Source of the DNA: Streptomyces sp. NBC_00190
Lineage (GTDB): Bacteria > Actinomycetota > Actinomycetes > Streptomycetales > Streptomycetaceae
DNA length: 64,000 bases
Reading direction: 5' to 3'
Assembly: GCF_036203305.1 (NCBI RefSeq)
Contig: NZ_CP108131.1
Location: 6,696,001-6,760,000, forward strand
The position numbers and the translations under genes were made by a program. Positions 24,952 through 32,686 of the stretch are shown in pieces (the first letter of the stretch is position 1; the number at the start of each line of letters is the position of its first letter). Under the pieces are notes generated by a model, which saw only the letters and a program-made list of their open reading frames with translations, had not been told where the DNA came from and searched no databases.

Positions 24952-25976
24952 ACGTCTCCCCCCTCGGCGGTGTGGCCCCCGGCGGCCGCGTCCCCGCCGT
25001 CGCGGCCGGCGCCCGCGGCCGGACGGCCGAGCTGTCCTTCCCTGGCGAGCAGGTCGTCCAGGTGGTCGGCGAGCGACTTCCAGCCCCGCGGGGAGAGCCG
25101 GCCGGCCCGCGTGACGATGCTCCGTACGTCGTGCGCCCGCATCACGGCCAGCATCGGGTTCTCCTGCTGCCGCTCCGCGCACTCCAGTTCGCGCTCGATC
25201 GCCGTGAGGGCGGTGGCGAGCGCCTCGGTGTCGTCGGCCAGCAGGAAGCCGCCCTCCACTCCGTAGAAGCGCTGGATGCCGGCGGCCGCGGCGAGGTTCG
25301 GCAGGCCCTCGCCCTGGGCGAGGCGGGTCAGCGACTGGCCCGACGCGTCGAAGGACCTGGCGATGGCGGAGAGGGAGTGGGGCTGCCCGTCCTCCCGGAG
25401 CCGGGTACGGCGCAGGTGCTCGAACCGCTGGTGCACCTGTTCCTTCAGCGGGAGCCGGGGCGGCCTGCCGTCAAGGGTGAGCCGGATGGCCTGGGGGGTG
25501 ATGCCGGTGAGGTGGGACAGGTGCTCCAGGTCGCCCCGGCCGTCCGGGGTGAGGGCGAGGGCCCGCTCCACCGAGCTCTTGCTGTCGGCCAGCAGGAAGC
25601 CGGCGTGGACCCCGAAGAAGCGCTGCACACCGGCCGCGTGGCCGAGCCGGGGAAGTCCGGTGCCCGCGTTGAGGGGGCCCAGCGAGGCGCCGGGGGCGTC
25701 GAAGTCGTCGGCGATGGCGGCGAGGGGCCACTCCCGGCCGTGCTTGTCGCGGCGGGTGGCCCGCAGCCGCAGGAAGCGGCGGTGGACCCGCTGTTCGAGG
25801 GGTTCCTCGGCGGCCGTGCCCGCAACCACCGAGGGAATGCGGGCCGGTTCGACACCGGAGAGATGGCTCAGCCGCTGGGCGGCCAGTACGTACGCGGGGT
25901 CCTGCCCGCTCCGCTCCGACAGCTCCTCCACGCGCCGCCAGAGCGCGGCGAGATCGGGTCGGGGAGCGGCTCGCAC
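24948..25976 (-). CDS. XRE-type regulator with two tandem HTH-like units (module 1)
   Basis: A 342-residue regulator. Two copies of a roughly 105-residue unit are visible, at about 36-140 and 151-257. Each contains VHxRFxxLRxTR, an HTH-like (L)AxIAxxFDAxGxSL segment, and GxQRFxGVxxGFLLADxxxxVxxAL. The module 2 regulator has one such unit. The C-terminal tail ends in Gly/Ala repeats. The GTG start has GGAGAA 9-10 nt upstream. Likely role: repressor of its own operon, inactivated by the downstream ImmA/IrrE protein; this is inference from the family pairing. Confidence 0.75.
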   Translation of the reverse strand: MRAAPRPDLAALWRRVEELSERSGQDPAYVLAAQRLSHLSGVEPARIPSVVAGTAAEEPLEQRVHRRFLRLRATRRDKHGREWPLAAIADDFDAPGASLGPLNAGTGLPRLGHAAGVQRFFGVHAGFLLADSKSSVERALALTPDGRGDLEHLSHLTGITPQAIRLTLDGRPPRLPLKEQVHQRFEHLRRTRLREDGQPHSLSAIARSFDASGQSLTRLAQGEGLPNLAAAAGIQRFYGVEGGFLLADDTEALATALTAIERELECAERQQENPMLAVMRAHDVRSIVTRAGRLSPRGWKSLADHLDDLLAREGQLGRPAAGAGRDGGDAAAGGHTAEGGDV

Positions 25977-26058
25977 CGGCTGATTCTCCGTAAGTCGACA
26001 AGACGTTCGAGGGGCTGGGCTGGGTGAAGCCTATCCGGCCGCCCCCTGCCGAACCAGG

Positions 26059-26075
26059 GGAAACCCAACGTTTCC
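26059..26075. promoter_or_regulatory. Inverted repeat GGAAAC-N5-GTTTCC, candidate operator of module 1
   Basis: A 6-bp perfect dyad about 85 nt upstream of the XRE start, in a 257-nt divergent intergenic region. A second, looser dyad (CCCAAC at 26064-26069 and GTTGGG at 26096-26101) overlaps it. Apart from these, the intergenic region holds nothing recognisable. Confidence 0.4.
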
Positions 26076-26233
26076 TGCCGTACAGCTCAAAAAAGGTTGG
26101 GCATGACTTCCGAGGTAATCGACCCCCGGAATGGGCCCGGGCACAGTGGGGCCAGCGGGTTCCGGAGCCGCGCACTCGGCGCCGGAACCCGTCTCCCACC
26201 AGGCCGTTCGACCTTGATGGAGGCTGATCTCCC

Positions 26234-26659
26234 ATGTCCGCGACCCTGCTCGGCAGCATCGCCCGGACCACCGCGCCGCAGACCGCGCTGCGCCGCTTCC
26301 TCGCCCTCGACTCGGTGGTCACCACCGGCAACGGGCTCGCGTACGTCGCCTTCTCCGCCCCGCTGGGACGGCTGCTCGGGGTCGGCCAGAGCCTGCTGCT
26401 GGAACTGGGGGTCTTCCTGACCGTGTTCGGCGCCGGGGTCGGCTGGCTCGCCTCGCGCCGCCGGCCGCCGGTCTTCCCCGTGAAGTTCGTCGTCGAGGCG
26501 AACTACGCCTGGGCCGCCCTGAGCCTGGTGTCCCTGGCCGTCTGGTTCACGCCCACCACCGCCGGCCTGGTGTGGATCGCGATGCAGGCCGTCACGGTGG
26601 CTTCGTTCGCGGTGCTCCAGCAGCTGGCCCTGCGCTCAGTCGCCGAGAGAGCCGAGTGA
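26234..26659 (+). CDS. Small four-helix membrane protein
   Basis: A 141-residue hydrophobic protein with four predicted membrane helices (YVAFSAPLGRLLG, LLLELGVFLTVFGAGVGWLA, WAALSLVSLAVWF, GLVWIAMQAVTVASFAVLQ) and short loops. No motif of known function. GGAGG lies 9-12 nt before the ATG. Its last 24 nt overlap the 3' end of the convergent XRE gene. It lies between module 1 and a MmyB-type regulator; any functional link is unproven. Confidence 0.65.
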   Translation: MSATLLGSIARTTAPQTALRRFLALDSVVTTGNGLAYVAFSAPLGRLLGVGQSLLLELGVFLTVFGAGVGWLASRRRPPVFPVKFVVEANYAWAALSLVSLAVWFTPTTAGLVWIAMQAVTVASFAVLQQLALRSVAERAE

Positions 26660-27439
26660 GCGCAGGTACTTCACCGTCGCCGGGTCGGCCGGGAGCATGG
26701 TCTCGATGGCCAGCTCGGCGACGGTCACGTCCATCGGCGTGTTGAAGGTCGCGATGGACGACACGAAGGACAGCAGGTGGCCGTCGTGCTCGATGACCAG
26801 GGGAAGCGCGATGTACGGGACGGGCGCGTCCGGTTCGCTGTCGCCGGGGCGCTCGGCCACCGGGTAGGCGGACACCTCCTCGTACAGCGCGCGGAGCGGC
26901 CCGGACCTGGCCAGCGCGATCTGGCGCTCCATCTGGGCCAGCAGGTGCCCGCGCCACTCCTTGAGGTTGTGGATCTTCGAGGCCAGGCCTTCGGGGTGCA
27001 GGGTGATCCGCATGGCGTTCTGCGGCGGGGCCAGCAGGTGCTCCGGCAGTCCGTCCAGCAGCATCGCGATGCCCCGGTTGGCGGCGATGACGTTGTAGGT
27101 GGCGTCCACGACCAGCGCGGGGTAGGGCTCGTATCCCGTGAGCAGCCGCGAAATGCCCTCGCGCAGCGTCTCCATCGAGGGGTCGTCCAGAGCGGTCTGC
27201 GCGTAGTGGGGTGCGTAACCCGCCGCCAGCAGCAGGGCGTTGCGCTCCCGCACCGGCACGTCGAGGCGGTCGGCGAGCCGCAGCACCATCTCCTCGCTCG
27301 GCCGGGACCGCCCGTTCTCGATGAAGCTGATGTGCCGGGACGAGGAATCGGCGCGGCCCGCCAGCTCCAACTGGCTGAGGCCGCGCCGCCTCCGCCATGT
27401 ACGGAGCAGGGCGCCGACCGTGGGCGTCGTGGTGGTCAT
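26636..27439 (-). CDS. XRE family regulator with MmyB-like ligand-binding domain
   Basis: A 267-residue regulator. An N-terminal HTH (GALLRTWRRRRGLSQLELAGRADSSSRHISFIENGRSRPS) is followed by the MmyB/MltR-type sensing domain (ALVVDATYNVIAANRGIAMLLDGL and EVSAYPVAERP). In S. coelicolor, proteins of this kind regulate antibiotic and redox genes and are thought to bind fatty acids or similar small ligands. The ATG at 27439 is favoured; a GTG 6 nt upstream is the alternative. The FAD oxidoreductase gene (stop at 27464) lies directly upstream on the same strand, and could form one unit with it. Confidence 0.85.
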   Translation of the reverse strand: MTTTTPTVGALLRTWRRRRGLSQLELAGRADSSSRHISFIENGRSRPSEEMVLRLADRLDVPVRERNALLLAAGYAPHYAQTALDDPSMETLREGISRLLTGYEPYPALVVDATYNVIAANRGIAMLLDGLPEHLLAPPQNAMRITLHPEGLASKIHNLKEWRGHLLAQMERQIALARSGPLRALYEEVSAYPVAERPGDSEPDAPVPYIALPLVIEHDGHLLSFVSSIATFNTPMDVTVAELAIETMLPADPATVKYLRSLGSLGD

Positions 27440-27463
27440 GCGCACGACGGTAGTCCAGACAGG

Positions 27464-29257
27464 TCACCCCAGGTCGAAGACGTTCCGCAGTCCGAGACGG
27501 TAACGCCACAGGTCGTGGCGCCTGGCGGACTCGGCCTCCGGCGCCCGGTACAGCGGCCGGACCACGCACCGGGCGGCCTTCGAGCCGTCCCGGTCCAGCA
27601 GGGAGTTGACGGCGGCCCGGGCCGAGGCGTTCGCGCCCTCCATCGTCGCCAGGTCGATGTCGACCGCCACGTAGTCCCCGCTGAGGAAGAAGTTGGGGAT
27701 GCGGGTGCCCGCGCTCGGCCGGTTGTGGAAGGTGCCGGTCGGGTGGATCAGCAGCTCGTCCTGGTTGGTGGGGTTCGGGGTGCCGAGCCCGTCCACGCCC
27801 GGGTCCAGGAACCAGGAGTGCAGCGCGGAGTCGCGCAGCAGGATCTTCCCGGTGTCGTTGAGGGAGGCCTTCAGCTGTGCCCACACCTCGCGCGCCACCT
27901 CCTCGCGGGTGCACTGCTTGGCGGTCTTCCCGTACAGGATCCCGGGTTTGTCCCACTCCGAGACGTCCACCGACAGGCAGTCGACGGCGGCGCCGTCGCC
28001 GTAGTCGGCGGGGAAGTCCCGGGACGGCCAGTGCTCGGCCTGCTGGATGGCCGTCAGTGACCAGGGCGAGTCGATGCAGTTGAGGTGGCCGTGCACCAGC
28101 GGGGCCCGCTCGGTGAGGTAGAACTGGATCCCGGTCATCCAGTCGGTCACCAGCCTGTCGCAGCGCCCCAGCATCGGATCGGCCGCCCGCAGCGCCGTGC
28201 TCCAGGTGCGCCGGGCGTGCTCGACGGGCAGGGCGCAGACGTAGTGGTCGGCGGTGACGGTCTGCCGCGCGCCGGACGGGTCCAGGACGGCGACCCCGCT
28301 CACCCGGCCGTTCCCGTACTGCACCTCGCGCACGGTCCAGCCGATCCTGAACTCGACGCCGAGGGAGCGCAGATGCGCCTCCCAGGGGTCGATCCAGGCT
28401 TCGTTGGTGGGCAGGTTGAGGATCCGGTCGGGCGGGCCGTCCGCGCCGCGGCCGAGCAGGTTGAAGACGAAGGCCTCGCCGAGGGTGCCGACCGTACGGG
28501 TGGAGGCTTCCTCGGCCTTGGTGGCCACGATGTTGCGGGTGATGCCGACCGCGAGGATCCGCTGGTACTCGCTCGACATCTGCGCGGCGCGCACGAAGTC
28601 CCACCAAGGGGTGTGCTCCCAGACCTCGTCCCGCCGTTCGTCGCAGCTGGTGAGGAAGACGAGTACGCGGTCGACGAAGTACGCGGTCTCGTACGGCGGG
28701 AGCCGGACCAGCGACTGCAGGATCCCGCTGAGGGAGCGCCGGAGCTCGTCGGGCGTCAGCTGGGCGGGGGAGTGCTCCGGCCAGGGGATGGGCGCGCGCA
28801 GGTCCTCGCGGCCGCCCGCCCGGGCGAACATCATCTCGCGCGGGGCGACGAGGTTGTCCCACACGCCGTTCGCGTTCCCGGGGAAGGGGATGCGCCGCAT
28901 GGTGTCGGGCAGGTTGTGGTAGATGCCGGGGATGAAGCGGAAGCCGTGCTCGGCGGGCAGCGGCCGGCGCGTGCCGCGGGCGCTGCCGGGTACGTCCATG
29001 CTGCGGGCCTTGCCGCCGAGCGCCCGGCGCTCGTACACCGTGACGGCGTAGCCGCGCTCGGCGAGTTCGTGGGCCGCGGTCATCCCGGCCACCCCGCCGC
29101 CGAGGACGGCGACGCGTCTGCCGTCCGGCGGGGTCGAGGCGGCGGCCGCTGCCGACGCGGGGGCCGCCAGGGCCCCGGTCGCCGACAGGGCCCCGGCGGT
29201 GGCCGCCGCGCCCGCGCCCGCGATGAACGTACGCCTGGAACCGCCTGTGCCCGCCAT
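27464..29257 (-). CDS. FAD-dependent amine-oxidase/phytoene-desaturase-like oxidoreductase with Tat-type leader
   Basis: A 597-residue flavoprotein. The N-terminus is a twin-arginine leader (SRRTFIAGAG at 7-16, then an Ala-rich hydrophobic run), so the folded enzyme is probably exported. The FAD fold begins at VAVLGGGVAGMTAAHELAERG (about 48-68), with the second half YERRALGGKARS and PAEHGFRFIPGIYHNLPDTM. The C-terminal FLSGDYVAVDIDLATMEGANASARAAVN is the closing FAD contact of the phytoene desaturase/HpnE/amine oxidase superfamily. Closest in pattern to HpnE-like hydroxysqualene dehydroxylases, but an exported enzyme of this type is of unknown substrate. A palindromic operator lies 26-40 nt upstream. 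Confidence 0.8.
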   Translation of the reverse strand: MAGTGGSRRTFIAGAGAAATAGALSATGALAAPASAAAAASTPPDGRRVAVLGGGVAGMTAAHELAERGYAVTVYERRALGGKARSMDVPGSARGTRRPLPAEHGFRFIPGIYHNLPDTMRRIPFPGNANGVWDNLVAPREMMFARAGGREDLRAPIPWPEHSPAQLTPDELRRSLSGILQSLVRLPPYETAYFVDRVLVFLTSCDERRDEVWEHTPWWDFVRAAQMSSEYQRILAVGITRNIVATKAEEASTRTVGTLGEAFVFNLLGRGADGPPDRILNLPTNEAWIDPWEAHLRSLGVEFRIGWTVREVQYGNGRVSGVAVLDPSGARQTVTADHYVCALPVEHARRTWSTALRAADPMLGRCDRLVTDWMTGIQFYLTERAPLVHGHLNCIDSPWSLTAIQQAEHWPSRDFPADYGDGAAVDCLSVDVSEWDKPGILYGKTAKQCTREEVAREVWAQLKASLNDTGKILLRDSALHSWFLDPGVDGLGTPNPTNQDELLIHPTGTFHNRPSAGTRIPNFFLSGDYVAVDIDLATMEGANASARAAVNSLLDRDGSKAARCVVRPLYRAPEAESARRHDLWRYRLGLRNVFDLG

Positions 29258-29282
29258 GGCGATGCCACCCCTTCGTTCCCTT

Positions 29283-29297
29283 GTTACCACTGGTAAC
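29283..29297. promoter_or_regulatory. Palindrome GTTACC-ACT-GGTAAC, candidate operator
   Basis: A 6-bp perfect dyad with a 3-nt centre, in front of the FAD oxidoreductase start (29257). The length and symmetry fit a TetR-type site. The regulator is not known; the adjacent MmyB-type regulator is one candidate. Confidence 0.55.
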
Positions 29298-29454
29298 GGC
29301 CACGTCCGGCGCAGGAGCATAAGGGGGGCCTGGCGGGTGTGGAAGGCGCGGAAAGTACCCGAGCGCACTATGGCGCGAAAGGTTCGCCCGGCGTGCACTG
29401 TGGGAACCTTGACTGCACGTCACGGGGAATTCCGCGCGAAGAAGGAGCCGGTGC

Positions 29455-29760
29455 ATGCCGAGTGAGCCGCTGTCACAGAAGGAGATCGAGGACCGGTTGC
29501 GGGAACTCCCCGGCTGGGCCTTCGAGGACGACCGGATTTCCCGCACCTACCGGCTGGGCTCGCACTTCGCGGCGAGCGCCCTCGTCACCCACATCGCCAG
29601 CGTCCAGGAGGAGTTGAACCACCACTCCGACCTGACCCTCGGCTACAACACGGTGCGCCTGTCGGTGAACAGCCACGATGCGGGCGGCGTCGTGACGGCG
29701 AACGACTTCGAGCTCGCCGAACGGGTCGAATCCCTCGCCCCGGCGCACGGAGCGAACTGA
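29455..29760 (+). CDS. 4a-hydroxytetrahydrobiopterin dehydratase (pterin-4a-carbinolamine dehydratase)
   Basis: A 101-residue protein matching the PCD/PhhB family end to end. It shows the catalytic histidine pair and following strand (EELNHHSDLTLGYNTVRLSVNSHDAGG) and the start LSQKEIEDRLRELPGWAFEDDRISRTY. The enzyme dehydrates 4a-hydroxytetrahydropterin after aromatic amino acid hydroxylation; PCD-like proteins in bacteria without hydroxylase may have other roles, such as helping a molybdopterin pathway. RBS AAGGAG precedes the ATG. The downstream methyltransferase start overlaps its stop (TGATG). Confidence 0.9.
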   Translation: MPSEPLSQKEIEDRLRELPGWAFEDDRISRTYRLGSHFAASALVTHIASVQEELNHHSDLTLGYNTVRLSVNSHDAGGVVTANDFELAERVESLAPAHGAN

Positions 29761-30512
29761 TGCCGATACCGCGTCCCCTGCTCGACTACGACGCGGAGGC
29801 CGAGGCCTACGACGCCACCCGCGGCGGCACCCCGCGCGCCGGGGCCGCCGCCGCGGCGGTCCTCGGCCTGCTCCCGGCCCACGCCCGCACCCTCCTCGAC
29901 CTCGGCTGCGGCACGGGCATCGTCACGAGCCGGCTGACCCGCCCCGGCTTGCGCGTCCTGGGCGCGGACACCTCGCAGGGGATGGCCGCGATGGCGGCCC
30001 GCCGCGGCGTCCCGGCCGTCCTCGCCTCCGCCACCCGGCTGCCGGTGCGGCCCGGTTCGCTGGACGCGGTGAGCGCGGTGTGGCTGCTGCACCTGCTGCG
30101 GGAGCCGGGCGCGGTCGAAGCCGTCCTCGCCGAGGCGGGGCGGGTGCTGCGCCCCGGCGGGGTGTTCGTCACCACCGTCGACAAGGACGCCGCGCACGAC
30201 GTCGGCAGCGACATCGACGCCGTGCTCGCACCGCATCTGACGGACCGCCCCGCGGACTCCTCGGACCGGGTGGCGGCGTACGCGGCGGGCGCGGGCCTGC
30301 GGCCGGCCGCCGAGACCCGCTTCACCGGCCACGGCCAGGGCCGCACCCCGCGTGGCTGCGCCGAGGCCCTGCTGGCGGGGCAGTACGCCTCACGCGTCAG
30401 CCCGCGCGGCATCACCCCACGGGAACTGGCCTCCCGTCTGGAGCTGCTGCCGGGCCCGGACGTCCCCCGGGCGGAACCGACGTACCGCGTACGCAGTTTC
30501 GTACGCGCCTGA
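29760..30512 (+). CDS. Class I SAM-dependent methyltransferase
   Basis: A 250-residue methyltransferase with motif I LLDLGCGTGI (about 40-49), the next strand VLGADTSQGM, and VSAVWLLHLLREPGAVEAVLAEAGRVLRPGG, typical of the Methyltransf_11 group. Its ATG overlaps the stop of the pterin dehydratase gene by 1 nt, so the two are coupled; a shared role is possible but not evident. The C-terminal third has an ARFTGHGQG-type loop and the AEPTYRVRSFVRA ending. Confidence 0.85.
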   Translation: MPIPRPLLDYDAEAEAYDATRGGTPRAGAAAAAVLGLLPAHARTLLDLGCGTGIVTSRLTRPGLRVLGADTSQGMAAMAARRGVPAVLASATRLPVRPGSLDAVSAVWLLHLLREPGAVEAVLAEAGRVLRPGGVFVTTVDKDAAHDVGSDIDAVLAPHLTDRPADSSDRVAAYAAGAGLRPAAETRFTGHGQGRTPRGCAEALLAGQYASRVSPRGITPRELASRLELLPGPDVPRAEPTYRVRSFVRA

Positions 30513-30534
30513 CGGTTGCGGCCTTCACCTCAGG

Positions 30535-31146
30535 TCACGGGCAGTTCTCCTCGAACTTCACCGCGGTGAACGAGACGGGCTGACCCGTCAGCGGGGTACC
30601 GGCCGCAGGGCTCTGCGTGCACACCTTCCAGTTCGATTCCTGGAGCACCATGCGGCCCTGGGCGGCGTCCTTCACGGAGATGGAGGCGTTGGAGGGAAGG
30701 GCCCCGCGGACGACCTTGAGCGACTTACCGGCGAAGTCCGGCATGCTGCCGCCGGCCGCCGGCGGAGCACCGGCATCCTGGGCGGGGCAGCTCTCCTCCA
30801 GCTTCACGGAGCCGAAGTCGATGGTCGTGTCCGTGGAGACGGCGGCTCCGCCCGCCGGTGTCTGCGAGCAGACCTTCCAGTTCCGGTCCATGGCCTGGAG
30901 GCGCCCGCGGCCCAGTGCGTCATGGGACTTCAGCGAGTGGAACCCAGCGGCCTGGGCCTCGTCCTGTGCGGTCTGGAGTCCCTTGCCCACGAGGACGGGG
31001 AGGGTCGCCTTCTCGGCGCCGGAGCCGCCCGGAGCCGCGCCGGACGCGGCGGGGCCGCCGGGGGAGGGCGGCGTGACCTCCTGGCATCCCGTGAGGGCGA
31101 GCGTGCCCGCGAAGGCCAGCAGGGTGATGCTCCGGTGTGTGTGCAT
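30535..31146 (-). CDS. PASTA-domain lipoprotein
   Basis: A 203-residue lipoprotein. The signal peptide ends in LALTGC, with lipidated Cys21. Two repeats follow, each reading roughly 'V/M-P-F/V-G-K-xL-xxA...W-K-V-C-x-Q-x-P-A-x-G-...SCP/NCP', which fits PASTA domains and carries conserved Cys pairs. PASTA domains bind cell-wall stem peptides or act as spacers in Ser/Thr kinases and penicillin-binding proteins. Here the protein stands alone at the outer face of the membrane. The GTG/ATG choice is clear: the ATG begins directly at the hydrophobic leader. Confidence 0.75.
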   Translation of the reverse strand: MHTHRSITLLAFAGTLALTGCQEVTPPSPGGPAASGAAPGGSGAEKATLPVLVGKGLQTAQDEAQAAGFHSLKSHDALGRGRLQAMDRNWKVCSQTPAGGAAVSTDTTIDFGSVKLEESCPAQDAGAPPAAGGSMPDFAGKSLKVVRGALPSNASISVKDAAQGRMVLQESNWKVCTQSPAAGTPLTGQPVSFTAVKFEENCP

Positions 31147-31203
31147 CTGCCCATGTTCGCGGGGCTGCTGACGCCCCGTGTGGTACGTGACGCATCTGTG
31201 ACC

Positions 31204-31234
31204 GCGAAAGCCCCGCATTCGGCGGGGCTTTCGC
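31204..31234. terminator. Intrinsic terminator hairpin (13-bp stem)
   Basis: Perfect 13-bp arms GCGAAAGCCCCGC and GCGGGGCTTTCGC with loop ATTCG. It lies just downstream of the beta-trefoil gene (minus strand) and upstream of the PASTA lipoprotein start, so it separates the two minus-strand transcripts. Confidence 0.8.
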
Positions 31235-31256
31235 GCCGTCGGCCGCCCGCGGCCGG

Positions 31257-31682
31257 TCAGACCGGCTCCAGGCGCCACCACTGCGACGCGGAGTCGGTGT
31301 CCTCGCCCTGCCGGGCGCGGCCCTCGGTGTCGGTCTCCAGCAGCAGGCCGCTGATGCACGCGACCAGGGACACCACGCCGGGATCGTCGAGGTGCTCCTC
31401 GACGATCCACTCCTGCGCGCCGAAGGCGTTGGCCCGCCACACCTGCACCCTGGCGCCGCCGTCCGTCGAGGCGTTCGCGACGTCGAGGCGCCGGTCGTTG
31501 TCCTCGCTCACCACATGGAAGATCCCGCCGCCGCTGTGGACCGGCGAGATCCGCCACCGGCGGGCGGCCACCGGTGCGGGCGGCCCGTCGGGGCCGACCC
31601 GCACCCGTGAGGCGCCCTCCAGCTGCAGCACCAGCCCACTGTCGGCGTTGCGGATCCGATAGACCCCTTCGGGGACGTTCAC
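31257..31682 (-). CDS. Ricin-type beta-trefoil (RICIN) domain protein
   Basis: A 141-residue single-domain protein. Three QxW-like repeats (RRWRIS, AQEWIVE, SQWWRLE) with the intervening VYRIRNADSGLVLQLEG and HVVSEDNDRRLDVANAS strands give the ricin B-type trefoil. No signal peptide is visible, unusual for a secreted lectin. GTG at 31682 is proposed, after GGGAG at an 11-nt spacing. A short repeated segment (GGTTCTCCCGG at 31689-31699 and 31721-31731) lies between it and the aldo/keto reductase gene. Function: probably carbohydrate or protein binding. Confidence 0.7.
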   Translation of the reverse strand: MNVPEGVYRIRNADSGLVLQLEGASRVRVGPDGPPAPVAARRWRISPVHSGGGIFHVVSEDNDRRLDVANASTDGGARVQVWRANAFGAQEWIVEEHLDDPGVVSLVACISGLLLETDTEGRARQGEDTDSASQWWRLEPV

Positions 31683-31735
31683 GCGTACGGTTCTCCCGGC
31701 TCTCTCAGCTCTCGGTTCTCGGTTCTCCCGGTCTC

Positions 31736-32593
31736 TCAGACGTCGAAGACGGCCGGGTCCGGACCGATCCGGCCGCCCGCCGGGCCCGCGCCCAGGGCGT
31801 CCAGCGCGGCGATGTCGGCGGCGTCCAGCTCGAACCCGAAGACGTCCGCGTTCTCCCGGATGCGCGCCGGGGTCACGGACTTCGGGATCACGACGGTGCC
31901 GTGCTGCAGGTGCCAGCGCAGCACCACCTGCGCGGCGCTGCGACCGTGCTTGGCGGCTATCTCGGCCACCGCCGGGAGCGTCAGCAGCTCCTTGCCCTGG
32001 CCCAGCGGGGACCAGGCCTCCGTGGCGATCCCGCGCTCGGCGTGCAGCGCGCGCAGCTCGGCCTGCGGGAACAGCGGGTGCAGCTCGATCTGGTTCACCG
32101 CCGGGACCAGCGTGCTCGTCGCCGCGAGCCGCTCCAGGTCCGCCGGGCGGAAGTTCGACACGCCGACCGCCTTGGCCCGGCCGCTCGCGGCGATCTCCTC
32201 GAACGTCTTCCAGATGGAGACGAAGTCCTCGCGCATCGGGCGCGGCCAGTGGATCAGGTACAGGTCGACGTAGTCGAGACCCAGCCTGCCGAGCGAGTCG
32301 TCGAAGGCGCGCAGCACCTCGCCGCGGCCCCACTTCCGCGACGGACCGTTCCACAGCTTGGTGGTGACGAACAGCTCCTCACGCGCCACCCCGGAGGCGG
32401 CGACCGCCTTGCCGGTGCCCGCCTCGTTGCGGTAGACGGACGCCGTGTCGATGCTGCGGTAGCCCGCCTCCAGCGCGGCCCCGACGATCCGCTCCGCCTC
32501 CGCGTCCGGCACCTGCCAGACCCCGAATCCGAGCTGGGGCATGAGCGTGCCGTTGTTGAGCTTGACGGTGGGGATGGTGGGGACCTGGCTCAC
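31736..32593 (-). CDS. Aldo/keto reductase
   Basis: A 285-residue NAD(P)H-dependent reductase of the AKR family 5 type (2,5-diketo-D-gluconate reductase-like). The catalytic tetrad is complete: D49, Y54, K79 and H115 (DTASVYRNE, TTKLWN, LIHWPRP). The Rossmann-like NADPH end (FGFELDAADIAALDALG) is present. Starts at a GTG with GAGGGA about 11 nt upstream. Read from the same strand as the upstream Liv transporter operon but separated from it by a 16-bp hairpin, so probably its own transcription unit. Confidence 0.9.
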   Translation of the reverse strand: MSQVPTIPTVKLNNGTLMPQLGFGVWQVPDAEAERIVGAALEAGYRSIDTASVYRNEAGTGKAVAASGVAREELFVTTKLWNGPSRKWGRGEVLRAFDDSLGRLGLDYVDLYLIHWPRPMREDFVSIWKTFEEIAASGRAKAVGVSNFRPADLERLAATSTLVPAVNQIELHPLFPQAELRALHAERGIATEAWSPLGQGKELLTLPAVAEIAAKHGRSAAQVVLRWHLQHGTVVIPKSVTPARIRENADVFGFELDAADIAALDALGAGPAGGRIGPDPAVFDV

Positions 32594-32625
32594 GTCTGGT
32601 TCGTTCCCTCGGGTCGGCGGTACCG

Positions 32626-32663
32626 CGTCGTACGAGGGGCCACAACCGGCCCCTCGTACGACG
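32626..32663. terminator. 16-bp hairpin terminator after the Liv operon
   Basis: Perfect arms at 32626-32641 and 32648-32663 with loop ACAACC; no long T-run. It lies 24 nt after the LivG stop (32687, minus strand) and 32 nt before the aldo/keto reductase start. Confidence 0.75.
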
Positions 32664-32686
32664 TATTCCCGCCTCCCGGGCGCGGT

